Assembly: GCA_900548625.1 (NCBI GenBank)
Contig: URLO01000037.1
Span: 1-24,347 of the forward strand
Direction of reading: 5' to 3'
Length of the DNA: 24,347 nt
Origin: an uncultured Eubacteriales bacterium
GTDB lineage: Bacteria; Bacillota; Clostridia; Oscillospirales; Oscillospiraceae
Each line of letters begins with the position of its first letter. Position 1 is the stretch's first letter. Shown here in pieces: positions 7,121-14,593 of this stretch. Both the position numbers and the translations under genes were made by a program. The notes below the pieces were generated by a model that did no database searches, was not told the origin of the DNA, and saw only the letters and a program-made list of their open reading frames with translations.

Positions 7121-10090
7121 TCAGTGACTCACGCCGAAGATGTTCCTGACTACCTGACTAAAGCCGTTGAGCCAGTAAATCTTGTCGTTGGCGGTGTTCG
7201 TGCAGGTGATCTCACCGGCAGGATTGTCTGCGGACAGGATCGCCGCAGTGCCGTTGTCTGCGTTATAACGCCAGCTCCAGCCGATGTCCTCAACGATGGT
7301 ATACTGACCAACAGAAAGCTCATAGAGCGTCTGACTGGTGTTGCCCTCGATGGTCACCTCAGAATACTTTGTGCCGTCTTTGAGAATGTCAAACACATAG
7401 GATTCATTGTCTGCACCGCCGGTCTTCTTGATGGTCAGCGTGCAGGTCTTGACGTGAATCAGGAATTCCTTGCCCTCCGGAAGCGTGCAGGTCTGACCTG
7501 CGCAAGCCGTATGCAGGAAGGTCGTCTGGTTGGTCACATCAGCGTTGCCGATCTTTACAGCCACATCAACGCCAATGTCCTGCTTGGTGTTGATTTTGTT
7601 GTTGTCGATCTTGCCAGCCTCCGGCGTGTAGGTGAAGTCCAGCTTCGGCGCTGTACCGATCATATTTGCAGGAACGGCCTCGACATTGTTGTGCATCCAC
7701 TTTTCACTGACTTTATTGTCAGTGAACGCGGGCACATCCGCACCGTAATAGCCCTCGGAGTCCTTGAACGTCAGCTCCGGCTTAAAGACGTTGATCTTGG
7801 CAGCTGGATCATTTTTTCCAGTTTTGGCTCCCGTCTGAACTCCCGTTTTGGGTGCGACCGTGACTTCGATGGTATAGGTCGTATCGTCGGTCAGGTTATT
7901 CAGGCCAGTGGTGGGAAACTGAGTACCATCTGCCTTCTTGAGCGTCACAGTAATATCCACAAACGCTGTCTGCCAATCTTCAAGGCCGTAATTCTCTGCG
8001 TTGAGATTAAGCTCAATACCACCAACCTCAACGACCGCGCCCGTTTTGAGCTGCTCAGCGGTCACGCCGCCCAGCAGGTATACGTTCTTGTCCTGCGCGG
8101 TGACCGTCACGTCCTGAATCGGGACATCGACCGTCGGCTGCTCAAAGGTGATGACAGGTGTCGTAGCAGAGCCATTCTCATAAACGCCCGCGTTGTCATT
8201 CGTGGGAACACCGTTGCCGCCCAAGAAGCCGGGTTTGGGATCGGCTGTGAATGTAATGACGAGCTTCTTGCCACGGTAAGTAACGTTGCCGTTCGCGTCC
8301 GTCTCAGTGCCGCACCAGTTTTTGGAGAAGTCAAAGCCGGTCACACTGACCTGATCGCCGTTGACCGCGGCAGAGGCGCCGCCATTGCCGCCGCTGGTGC
8401 TTCTCCATGTGTAGGTATCCCCGGTCATTCCGGTGCAGTCATACGTATCAAGCCGAATGTCACTTGCTGATGCGCCCGCAGGCAGCGTGAAGTACGGGGA
8501 GATAATGTCCTTAATGACTGTCTCGCTGCCAAGCGTCGTTGACGAGCCGCCTGTTGTGATGTTGTTGGAAATTTGCTGGAAGATGCTGTTCAGAGAATCC
8601 GCATCACCGGCAGAGAGGTAGTAGCTCGGCCAGCGGGGCGTGCCGTTGTTGGAGGAAACCTGCTGCATGAACCAGTTTGCTTTCTGCGTTTCGTTTCCAC
8701 TTGGGTTGCCTGCGTTGCTGGCATCCGCACCGGAGAAAATACCAATGGAATAGACCGTCGCACCATAGGTGTTCTTTGCTGTGCTCGCCTGACTGATTGC
8801 AGCGTTTGCTGTGTTGGATTCAAAACCGCTCCAGCCGGGAACACCGTCCGTAAATAGAACTACGACACGATTCCGCTTTTCTCCATCCGCTATGGGGTTC
8901 GCCGCAAAAATTCCATTTGCCATCTCAAGTCCAAGGTTTGTGAGCGTGCCGCCATCAGCAGCAAGTGCCGCAATAGAGGCGCTGACATTGCCAACTCCCG
9001 AGGAGGTGTTCATAGACTGGAACGCATTTGCATATTGCCCTTGTGCAGCCGGACCATATGTGTACTGATTGCTGCCTACAAAAACCTCAGTGTTGCTGTA
9101 ATTGTAGTTTTGATAATTATAGCTCTGTCCATTTGCAAAGCCAACTACAGCAATGCGATGATTGATGTTATCAGCAGTGGTGTTGATATTGGCGTCCACA
9201 CCTGCCGCCTTTACAGCGACGGCATTGGAAAACGCTGTAACGGCGTTTTTCAGCGCGTTAAGGCGTGAACCGCCGCCGCTGGTGGATGTGCTCCGCCGAT
9301 AAAAAGCAGGGGTAAAGCTCGTGTTTGCACCGGTGGACGTGCCAATCGTTTGCACCGCTCCCGTGGTATCTGTGTAGGTGTATGTATAGACATTTTGGTC
9401 TTCACTCACAACACCCAGATACAGATACCCATCGTCCGTGTTCTGGAAAGTGGGCGAATAGTGGCTTCCCCCGTTGTTCTGGTTTAAGATGGTACCGTCC
9501 TCAAGCGCGTATTTGCAGTTCCAGTTTTCCCAAAACCACTCGCGCTCACGGGTATAGACCACCTTTTTGATTTCGCCGTTGACATAGGTATACAAATTAT
9601 TCCGATTATTCCAATAGTTCGTATATCCGTTGGAACCATTGTCATTTCGACCCTTTGTTATTTTGTTATAGGTGATCGTCTGCTGAAGCGTCACGGAAAC
9701 GGATACAAAACTGCCATCATTCAGCTTATGCCAGAGGTTGGCAGTGCCGCCGTTATGCCGCTTTTCGTAGTTTCTATTGTTTTGAGTGTTGTTTCCCGTA
9801 TACATCGTATACTGCACCTGACCGATATCATCCTTCATGGAGCCGGACTGGTCAAGCACCAGAATGATATCCGTGGGGACATCCTCGGTAATCGTGCTCG
9901 TGACCTGCGAACCGGTGGCGTATGCCTCCAGCGTGATGGTATACGTGCCGTCTTGATTGGCTGTTGCCTTTTTGCTGACCTGCATACCGCTGTCGCCCGG
10001 CTGATCTGCATAGGCGGACGAAGCCGGGACGATCAACGAGCAGAAAAGGGACAGGCATAAGATCAGCGATAGAATTTTCTTCTTTTTCAT
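7121..10090 (-). CDS. Large secreted von Willebrand factor A domain protein
   Basis: A 989-residue protein with a signal peptide (about 1-28, SSAYA). The vWA domain has the metal site D80-Q-S82-G-S84, a GGTLTNLG loop (about 380-387) and LFTDGVPGW (D415). A Tyr/Asn/Thr-rich insertion of roughly 180 residues (about 90-272) splits the vWA domain right after the metal-site loop. The central part (about 500-640) is beta-rich. The C-terminus (about 880-970) looks like a Cna-B/SpaA-type domain (TIKKTGGADNESYVFDI, GQYTIVED). There is no LPXTG-like signal and no terminal membrane segment; it ends IYWLNGFSQVVRNIFG. It is probably an adhesive tip or ligand-binding part of the surface structure. AAGGAGG precedes the ATG. 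Anchoring must be indirect or through partners. Confidence 0.92.
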   Translation of the reverse strand: MKKKKILSLILCLSLFCSLIVPASSAYADQPGDSGMQVSKKATANQDGTYTITLEAYATGSQVTSTITEDVPTDIILVLDQSGSMKDDIGQVQYTMYTGNNTQNNRNYEKRHNGGTANLWHKLNDGSFVSVSVTLQQTITYNKITKGRNDNGSNGYTNYWNNRNNLYTYVNGEIKKVVYTREREWFWENWNCKYALEDGTILNQNNGGSHYSPTFQNTDDGYLYLGVVSEDQNVYTYTYTDTTGAVQTIGTSTGANTSFTPAFYRRSTSTSGGGSRLNALKNAVTAFSNAVAVKAAGVDANINTTADNINHRIAVVGFANGQSYNYQNYNYSNTEVFVGSNQYTYGPAAQGQYANAFQSMNTSSGVGNVSASIAALAADGGTLTNLGLEMANGIFAANPIADGEKRNRVVVLFTDGVPGWSGFESNTANAAISQASTAKNTYGATVYSIGIFSGADASNAGNPSGNETQKANWFMQQVSSNNGTPRWPSYYLSAGDADSLNSIFQQISNNITTGGSSTTLGSETVIKDIISPYFTLPAGASASDIRLDTYDCTGMTGDTYTWRSTSGGNGGASAAVNGDQVSVTGFDFSKNWCGTETDANGNVTYRGKKLVITFTADPKPGFLGGNGVPTNDNAGVYENGSATTPVITFEQPTVDVPIQDVTVTAQDKNVYLLGGVTAEQLKTGAVVEVGGIELNLNAENYGLEDWQTAFVDITVTLKKADGTQFPTTGLNNLTDDTTYTIEVTVAPKTGVQTGAKTGKNDPAAKINVFKPELTFKDSEGYYGADVPAFTDNKVSEKWMHNNVEAVPANMIGTAPKLDFTYTPEAGKIDNNKINTKQDIGVDVAVKIGNADVTNQTTFLHTACAGQTCTLPEGKEFLIHVKTCTLTIKKTGGADNESYVFDILKDGTKYSEVTIEGNTSQTLYELSVGQYTIVEDIGWSWRYNADNGTAAILSADNPAGEITCTNTANDKIYWLNGFSQVVRNIFGVSH

Positions 10091-10101
10091 ACTCTGCCTC
10101 C

Positions 10102-10779
10102 TTATCTGCCGCCGGTAACGGGCTCGCCAAACGGAGCAACATAGGTGAAGTTCACAGTCGGATGCACAATTTCACTTGGCACTGTTCCTTCATCCAGATT
10201 GTCCTCAAGAACCAATGCGGGCAGCGGAACTGTTTCAAGTGAGCTGATATGGCTCTCGATTGCCTGCATTTGTTCCGCAGAAAGCAACTCAAAGTACTCT
10301 ACGGGCGTTTGCGCAATAAGCTCTTCAAGTTCATCTTGTGTCATGCACGCCATGATCCTGTCAAACAGGTGGCAGGGGCAGGGGCAGAACGGATCTTCGC
10401 AGCCATCAAAACAGGTGGGGATGTGTTTCGAGTCCTGTGTCTCGGGCTCCTCATACAAGGGGCAGTCGAGCTGGTGCGGCTCGCCTTCCTCGGGCTGCGG
10501 CTCGCAGGTGCAGACCGGCTCATCCGGATTTTCCGGATTTTCCGGGTCTTCGGGGAGCTCGGGGAGCTCCGGATTTTCCGGAAGCTCCTGGTCAATCGGG
10601 CCGTCATAGGGCTCCGGTTCTTCTCCTTCTTCGCCCTCTGCGCCCGGTTCTTCCGGCGTCAGCGAGACTTCGTCGGACGCGCCGTCCGAATCGGACGAAA
10701 GTGCCAGCGTCGTCGGAAGCGTCACACTGACGATCAGCACAAGGCAGAGCAGAAGCGTCAGGAATTTCTTCTTCGTCAT
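10102..10779 (-). CDS. Secreted acidic Pro/Glu- and Cys-rich protein
   Basis: A 225-residue protein with a signal peptide (about 1-27, TLPTTLALSS). A low-complexity acidic stretch follows (about 35-88) with ELPENPELPELPEDPENPEN. A cysteine cluster at about 90-145 contains CTCEPQPEEG, HQLDCPLY and CFDGCEDPFCPCPCH. The rest is a helical MTQDELEELIAQ segment and a beta-like C-terminus. I do not know a characterised function. The CTC...C pattern could bind metal or form disulfides. It is placed 11 bases before the vWA gene with a perfect AAGGAGGT site, so the two products probably work together. The repeats in the DNA (10520-10600) come from the Pro-Glu-Asn codons and are not a mobile element. 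Confidence 0.85.
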   Translation of the reverse strand: MTKKKFLTLLLCLVLIVSVTLPTTLALSSDSDGASDEVSLTPEEPGAEGEEGEEPEPYDGPIDQELPENPELPELPEDPENPENPDEPVCTCEPQPEEGEPHQLDCPLYEEPETQDSKHIPTCFDGCEDPFCPCPCHLFDRIMACMTQDELEELIAQTPVEYFELLSAEQMQAIESHISSLETVPLPALVLEDNLDEGTVPSEIVHPTVNFTYVAPFGEPVTGGR

Positions 10780-10791
10780 GTTGCTACCTCC

Positions 10792-11349
10792 TTACGGCGT
10801 TGTTGTCGGCCAACCGGCGGCCTCCAGCGCGTTTTTGCCGTTGTTCGCGCTCTGTACAGCCTGCGCCGCAATGTCCACGGTCGCAGTCGCGTTCTGGTAC
10901 TCGTTGCCCATGTCGGACTTGAATGTCACGGCTGTGAAGATCGGCTCTGTCACCTCACCGGGCTTCAAGGCTTCCTTATAGTAATAGTAGCCGTCCTTTT
11001 CTGTCCAGTCCGCCTCGTTCAGCGTCAGCTCGACCAGCGCGGTGTTCGCCTCACCATCGCCTGCCAGTTCAATGCTTTTGGTGACGGATACGCGAATCCA
11101 CGCATCGGACGCACCGGTGTTTTTGACCTCGGCGATCTTCGTGACCGTTGCGCCGGGCATGATGCCCTCCAGATCTTCAAAGGGCTGCGTCTTTTCCGCA
11201 TCCGCCCATTCCTGTACAGCGATCTTTACACCGCCGGTGGTGATTACATTGTGTGCCGTTCCCTCGGCGTTAAAATACGCGAGAGTTCCCGCTGCCAGAA
11301 TTGCGGCGCAAATCACCACCAACGAGATCACAAGCAATTTTCGCTTCAT
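10792..11349 (-). CDS. SipW-dependent CalY/TasA-like protein (copy 5)
   Basis: A 185-residue secreted protein. The N-terminal hydrophobic segment (about 5-22) runs into AGTLAYFNAEGTAHNVITTG, a SipW-type signal that lacks the usual NTFT. The mature domain has VKIAVQEW, GIMPGATVTKIAEVKNTGAS and DAWIRVSVTK, which are the hallmarks of the camelysin/TasA family. A DGYYYYKEALKPGEVTEPIF segment and the IAAQAVQSANNG strand follow. The C-terminal peptide (LEAAGWPTTTP) differs from copies 1, 3 and 4. A GAGGAG site precedes the ATG, and the stop lies 12 bases before the acidic protein gene. It may be a specialised subunit linking the TasA-like fibre to the vWA part; this is inference from gene order. 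Confidence 0.88.
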   Translation of the reverse strand: MKRKLLVISLVVICAAILAAGTLAYFNAEGTAHNVITTGGVKIAVQEWADAEKTQPFEDLEGIMPGATVTKIAEVKNTGASDAWIRVSVTKSIELAGDGEANTALVELTLNEADWTEKDGYYYYKEALKPGEVTEPIFTAVTFKSDMGNEYQNATATVDIAAQAVQSANNGKNALEAAGWPTTTP

Positions 11350-11409
11350 ATGCCATTTCTCCTCTCAGTCTTTTTACATATCGCACATGGGGGGTCAGCT
11401 GGCCGTAAA

Positions 11410-11480
11410 GGCCATGCGGGAATACCCGGAGTGCTCCCCGGATCCTCCCGTATGGCCTGCACCCCGAGGGGTGCAGAGCC
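11410..11480 (-). repeat. Double-hairpin intergenic repeat, copy B
   Basis: Between CalY copies 4 and 5. A ~48-base hairpin (11410-11457) has outer arms GGCCATGCGGGA and TCCCGTATGGCC, with a second inner stem. It is followed at once by a short hairpin with arms CTGCACCC and GGGTGCAG around CGAG (11457-11476). No T-run follows on the minus strand. It is nearly identical to 12249-12319 (offset exactly 839 bases). It could slow transcription or protect mRNA 3' ends. Confidence 0.8.
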
Positions 11481-11509
11481 ATATTTGGAGAAGGTTAGAG
11501 GTTTGAGAA

Positions 11510-12151
11510 TCAGCCCGCATCAAATGCAGTAAATGCAGCTTCCCAAGTGTCAAAGCCATCAGCCTGAATCGCTTCTGCCTTAACGGTAATAGTTCCGAAG
11601 GTTTGACCATTCTCAATGGCAGCGGGAATCTTCACCTGATTGAACATAGCGGTGGTATCAGCACCGGAAGCCAGAGTTCCGTCATACTTCAGAATGAACT
11701 TAGCACTGAAATTGCCCAACTGGAAAGGAGTGCCGGTCGTAACGCCCTCAATGCTCCAGCCTTCACCAAGCGCATCAACGAGAAGCATCAAGGATTGCTC
11801 ATAGCCTTCTTTCGGATAAGCAATACCAAATTCGGGGAAATACGCCGCGCACATATTCATCCAGTTTTCAACGTTAACAGTCGCACGAATATAGGCGGCG
11901 TTCTGGCCAACGTTATGGACAATCGGGTCTTTGGTCACGACAGCACCGGGGTAGACGTTATACGCGTTGCTGGTGACGCGGTCGCCTTCGGGATCATTGA
12001 CGTTGGTTTCGTCGAGCTTGATCTTGACGTCACCCATTGTGAAGGTGTTGGTCGCGGTCTTGGTGTCCGTGAAGTACGCGAGGGTCGCGCCCACGACTGC
12101 GATCGCGACGAGCGCAATGCAGAGGCAAATCGCTGTGATCTTCTTTTTCAT
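11510..12151 (-). CDS. SipW-dependent TasA-like fibre protein (copy 4)
   Basis: A 213-residue secreted protein. The signal part ends in the classic pattern VVGATLAYFTDTKTATNTFT followed by MGDVKI. The mature domain shows the family elements: NAYNVYPGAVVTKDPIVHN, AYIRATVNVENW and the final ITVKAEAIQADGF strand with AAFTAFDAG. In TasA the analogous domain assembles into amyloid-like or donor-strand fibres; that role is assumed here. The first ~37 codons and upstream region are nearly identical in DNA to copy 3, and so is the 3' end with its trailing hairpins. The middle is quite different. A GAGGAG site lies before the ATG. Confidence 0.93.
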   Translation of the reverse strand: MKKKITAICLCIALVAIAVVGATLAYFTDTKTATNTFTMGDVKIKLDETNVNDPEGDRVTSNAYNVYPGAVVTKDPIVHNVGQNAAYIRATVNVENWMNMCAAYFPEFGIAYPKEGYEQSLMLLVDALGEGWSIEGVTTGTPFQLGNFSAKFILKYDGTLASGADTTAMFNQVKIPAAIENGQTFGTITVKAEAIQADGFDTWEAAFTAFDAG

Positions 12152-12209
12152 GTTCTTCTACTCCTCATCAAATATAGTATGGTATTTTTTCTGCGCCGCG
12201 CGCAGTGGG
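12039..12209 (-). repeat. Duplicated 5' end of copy 4 (matches 13061-13231)
   Basis: The signal-peptide codons and ~58 bases of upstream leader of copy 4 match the same part of copy 3 at a fixed offset of 1022 bases with only scattered differences. The leader includes TTCTTCTACTCC, ATCAAATATAGTAT and CTGCGCCGCGCGC on the plus strand. Confidence 0.85.
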
Positions 12210-12248
12210 TTGACTTTGGAGCGGTGCCGGGGCTCGGCTGGCTTCTCA

Positions 12249-12319
12249 GGCCATGCGGGAATACCCGGAGGGCTCCCCGGGTACTCCCGGGTGGCCTGCA
12301 CCCCGAGGGATGCAGAGCC
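12249..12319 (-). repeat. Double-hairpin intergenic repeat, copy A
   Basis: Between CalY/TasA copies 3 and 4. A long hairpin (12249-12296) pairs GGCCA with TGGCC, CGGGA with TCCCG and TACCCGG with CCGGGTA. It is followed by a second stem (12296-12315). It aligns without gaps to 11410-11480. The match continues into the 3' coding ends of copies 3 and 4 (to about 12379 and 11540), which shows that the hairpins were duplicated together with the genes. Confidence 0.8.
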
Positions 12320-12348
12320 ATATTTAGAGAATCTTAGAAGTTTGAGAA

Positions 12349-13173
12349 TCAGGCCGCATCAAATGCAGTAAATGCAGCTGCTGCATCAGCAAAGCCGTCT
12401 GCCTGAATGGCGTCAGCCTCGAAGAGAACGTTGAAGGATTCAACGTTTGCAAGTTGTTCAGCCGTTGCATTCTTGTCGATTGCGATGTTGCCCCATACAT
12501 TCCAGAAGGTGATTTCGCCGGGCTTTACGGGTTTTACAAAGGTAAAGTCATACTCATAGTACTTCATGCCATCGCGCTCAACCTGCTTCACCGCAGCAAA
12601 ACCACTAGTGTTATAGGTATTGACAGCATTGGAGGTGACCTGACCCTCGTTCATAGCGGTAGTTGTCCAATAGGAAGGGCCGTTGTCGATGACTTCAAAC
12701 AGCGACACGGGAATCAGCGTGCGGATGCGGATATATGCATCGCTGGCACCGGTGTTCTTCACATAGGGGTTCTTGCGAACGTTGGCGCCGGGAGTCATTT
12801 TCTGGCTGTGTTCTGCAAAGTAGGCATCTTTGTAGGCTGCGGCATCGGCTTCGATCTGCGCATCGGAGAAGTACTGACCACTCCACACCTCTTCAGAGGT
12901 GGTGTAGTTGGGAGTGTTCTCGGGAGTACCCTGCATGTCTACGTCAGCTGCCCACAGGTAACCGCCAATCAGAGGTTCCGTCAGTCCAGTGGCATTGCCC
13001 TTACCGGCATTGACGCGGTGATACTGGGATTCCAGCAGCTCGATCTTCACGTTGCCGAGCGTGAAGGTGTTCGTAGCGGTCTTGGTGTCCGTGAAGTATG
13101 CGAGGGATGCGCCTACGACTGCGATCGCGACGAGCGCAACGCAAAGGCAAATCGCTGTGATCTTCTTTTTCAT
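12349..13173 (-). CDS. SipW-dependent TasA-like fibre protein (copy 3)
   Basis: A 274-residue secreted protein, the longest of the tandem TasA-like copies. It has the same signal as copy 4 (VVGASLAYFTDTKTATNTFT, then LGNVKIELLESQY). The mature domain contains an extra ~60 residues (about 55-115, with YLWAADVDMQGTPENTPNY and QIEADAAAYKDAYFAEH). It then has MTPGANVRKNPYVKNTGAS, DAYIRIRTLIPVSLF and the terminal EADAIQADGFADAAAAFTAF. An AAGGAG site precedes the ATG. The length and the extra segment make it resemble TasA itself more than CalY. It is likely a major or alternative fibre subunit. Flanks are almost identical to copy 4. Confidence 0.93.
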   Translation of the reverse strand: MKKKITAICLCVALVAIAVVGASLAYFTDTKTATNTFTLGNVKIELLESQYHRVNAGKGNATGLTEPLIGGYLWAADVDMQGTPENTPNYTTSEEVWSGQYFSDAQIEADAAAYKDAYFAEHSQKMTPGANVRKNPYVKNTGASDAYIRIRTLIPVSLFEVIDNGPSYWTTTAMNEGQVTSNAVNTYNTSGFAAVKQVERDGMKYYEYDFTFVKPVKPGEITFWNVWGNIAIDKNATAEQLANVESFNVLFEADAIQADGFADAAAAFTAFDAA

Positions 13174-13235
13174 GTTCTTCTACTCCTTATCAAATATAGT
13201 ATAGTATTGCTTCTGCGCCGCGCGCTGTGGGGGAC

Positions 13236-13799
13236 TCAGGGAGTGGCGGGGTTCACATTCGCCCACGCCTCAGCAGCGGTAAAAACTTCCGTTGCATTCT
13301 TGTGGAGCTGCGATGCGTATGCCGTGATTGTCAATGTGGGGTTTGCAGCTGTGCCATTGTCAATCGCATTCATCATATCTTTGGTGACGATTCCCTTGAC
13401 GGTGACCTTGTCGTCTTTGAGGACGCCGAACGGCTTGTCGATGTCGGCGGTCTGAACCTTACGATAGTAGACACCATTCTCACCGGTCAGTTCCGTCCAG
13501 CCGTCTGCCATTTTATAGGTCATGAAATCATCAAAGTTCGCGGATTTTTCCAGCTTCACAAACAGGAAGCACTCCTCGCTTCCGGAAACGACCTTGGCCT
13601 TGGGGTCTTTGTGGATGTCGTAACCGGGAATCATCTTGTATGTTTCGTTGGTTTCCGTCAACTCGACCTTGATATCACTGGTGGTGAACGTGTTTGTCAC
13701 CGTGTCGGACTTCGCAGTCAGCCACGCCAGCGTACCGGCAGCGACACCGACAACGACCAGAACCATCGCCAGCACCAACGCCAAAACTTTCTTTTTCAC
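13236..13799 (-). CDS. SipW-dependent TasA/CalY-like protein (copy 2), GTG start
   Basis: The frame is open to an ATG at 13859, but the best start is GTG at 13799. It has a strong AAAAAGGAGG site 8 bases upstream and places KKKVLALVLAMVL directly at the N-terminus. That gives a 187-residue protein. The signal ends AAGTLAWLTAKSDTVTNTFT. The mature domain has IKVELTETNETYKMIPGYDI, HKDPKAKVVSGSEECFLFVK, a MADGWTELTGENGVYYRKV segment and the LTITAYASQLHKNA strand near the end. One buried Cys (EECFLFV) sits where other copies have Ala or Tyr. It belongs to the same operon; the start lies about 98 bases after copy 1. Confidence 0.9.
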   Translation of the reverse strand: MKKKVLALVLAMVLVVVGVAAGTLAWLTAKSDTVTNTFTTSDIKVELTETNETYKMIPGYDIHKDPKAKVVSGSEECFLFVKLEKSANFDDFMTYKMADGWTELTGENGVYYRKVQTADIDKPFGVLKDDKVTVKGIVTKDMMNAIDNGTAANPTLTITAYASQLHKNATEVFTAAEAWANVNPATP

Positions 13800-13897
13800 A
13801 CTCGGTTCCTCCTTTTTGCAGGTTTCCATGGTGGGATTGCAGCAGACGGTCTCGCTCACACGCCCCGCCTGCCGGGACGATTTGCTTGAGGCTTGTC

Positions 13898-14539
13898 TCA
13901 GTTAAATGCCGCCCAAGCCGCAGCCGCATCGGCGAAGCCGTCCGCCTGAATTGCGTAGGCGTTGACGGTGATGGTCATACCCGCGATGGTGGCAAGCTGC
14001 GCGCCCGTGATCGTGCCGGGGACGGTGATGGAGTCAAACAGCGCGTCCAGCGCGACATCCCCATCGGGAGCGCCGACCGCTTCCTTGTACCAGAACTCGT
14101 ATGTACGGGTGTTTGCAGTCTCGTCTTTGGTGTTGCCCTTGTAAGTCCACTTGGTTGCGTCATAACCGTTGAAAATCTTCAACATATCCGCGCCATCGGG
14201 TGCGAAAATGGCGTCCAGTTCATTGGCCTTGCTGAAGGTGACGGTCATCTTGACGTAGCTGGATTCGCTGCCGCCCAGGACTGTGACCATCGGGTCTTTG
14301 TTGTAGGTGTGGCCGGGAAGCAGCTTGTAGCTGTTTGCTTTCACACGTTCGGCACCCTCAACCAAAGTGCCATCCGGATTGGCTTTCGCTTCGTCGAGCT
14401 TGATGTTGACCTTGCCGACGGTAAAGGTGTTTGTGACCGTATCGGTCGAGGTCAAATATGCCATCGTACCAAAGATCGTCGCTGCAACCAGCAGTACCGC
14501 ACAAAGCGTCAGAAGCAATGCCTTACTTCTTGTTTTCAT
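13898..14539 (-). CDS. SipW-dependent TasA-like fibre protein (copy 1)
   Basis: A 213-residue secreted protein, the first substrate after the peptidase gene. The signal ends FGTMAYLTSTDTVTNTFT, then VGKVNIKLDEAK. The mature domain has SYKLLPGHTYNKDPMVTVLG, SSYVKMTVTFSKANELDAIF, a YEFWYKEAV segment and the C-terminal ITVNAYAIQADGFADAAAAW. The last peptide is shared with copy 3. A perfect AAGGAGGT site lies 6 bases before the ATG. Position next to sipW matches the usual sipW-tasA arrangement. It is probably a fibre subunit. Confidence 0.93.
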   Translation of the reverse strand: MKTRSKALLLTLCAVLLVAATIFGTMAYLTSTDTVTNTFTVGKVNIKLDEAKANPDGTLVEGAERVKANSYKLLPGHTYNKDPMVTVLGGSESSYVKMTVTFSKANELDAIFAPDGADMLKIFNGYDATKWTYKGNTKDETANTRTYEFWYKEAVGAPDGDVALDALFDSITVPGTITGAQLATIAGMTITVNAYAIQADGFADAAAAWAAFN

Positions 14540-14593
14540 TTCGGGACCTCCTTGAAAATAGTGATTTATAGGGAGCCTTTCGGCATTGCCCTC

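Noticed and set aside
10520..10600. Tandem DNA repeats resembling a short repeat array
   Set aside because: They encode the Pro/Glu/Asn/Leu-rich stretch of the acidic secreted protein in frame; there are no spacers of constant length, so it is not CRISPR or a mobile repeat.
11410..12319. Double hairpins as tRNA-like or CRISPR repeats
   Set aside because: There are only two copies, 839 bases apart, with coding DNA between them; the folds lack tRNA arms and anticodon features.
13800..13859. Upstream ATG start for copy 2 giving a Cys-containing leader (MSETVCC...)
   Set aside because: The GTG at 13799 has a near-perfect binding site at ideal spacing and gives a normal SipW-type signal peptide. 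The extra residues would include the binding site itself.
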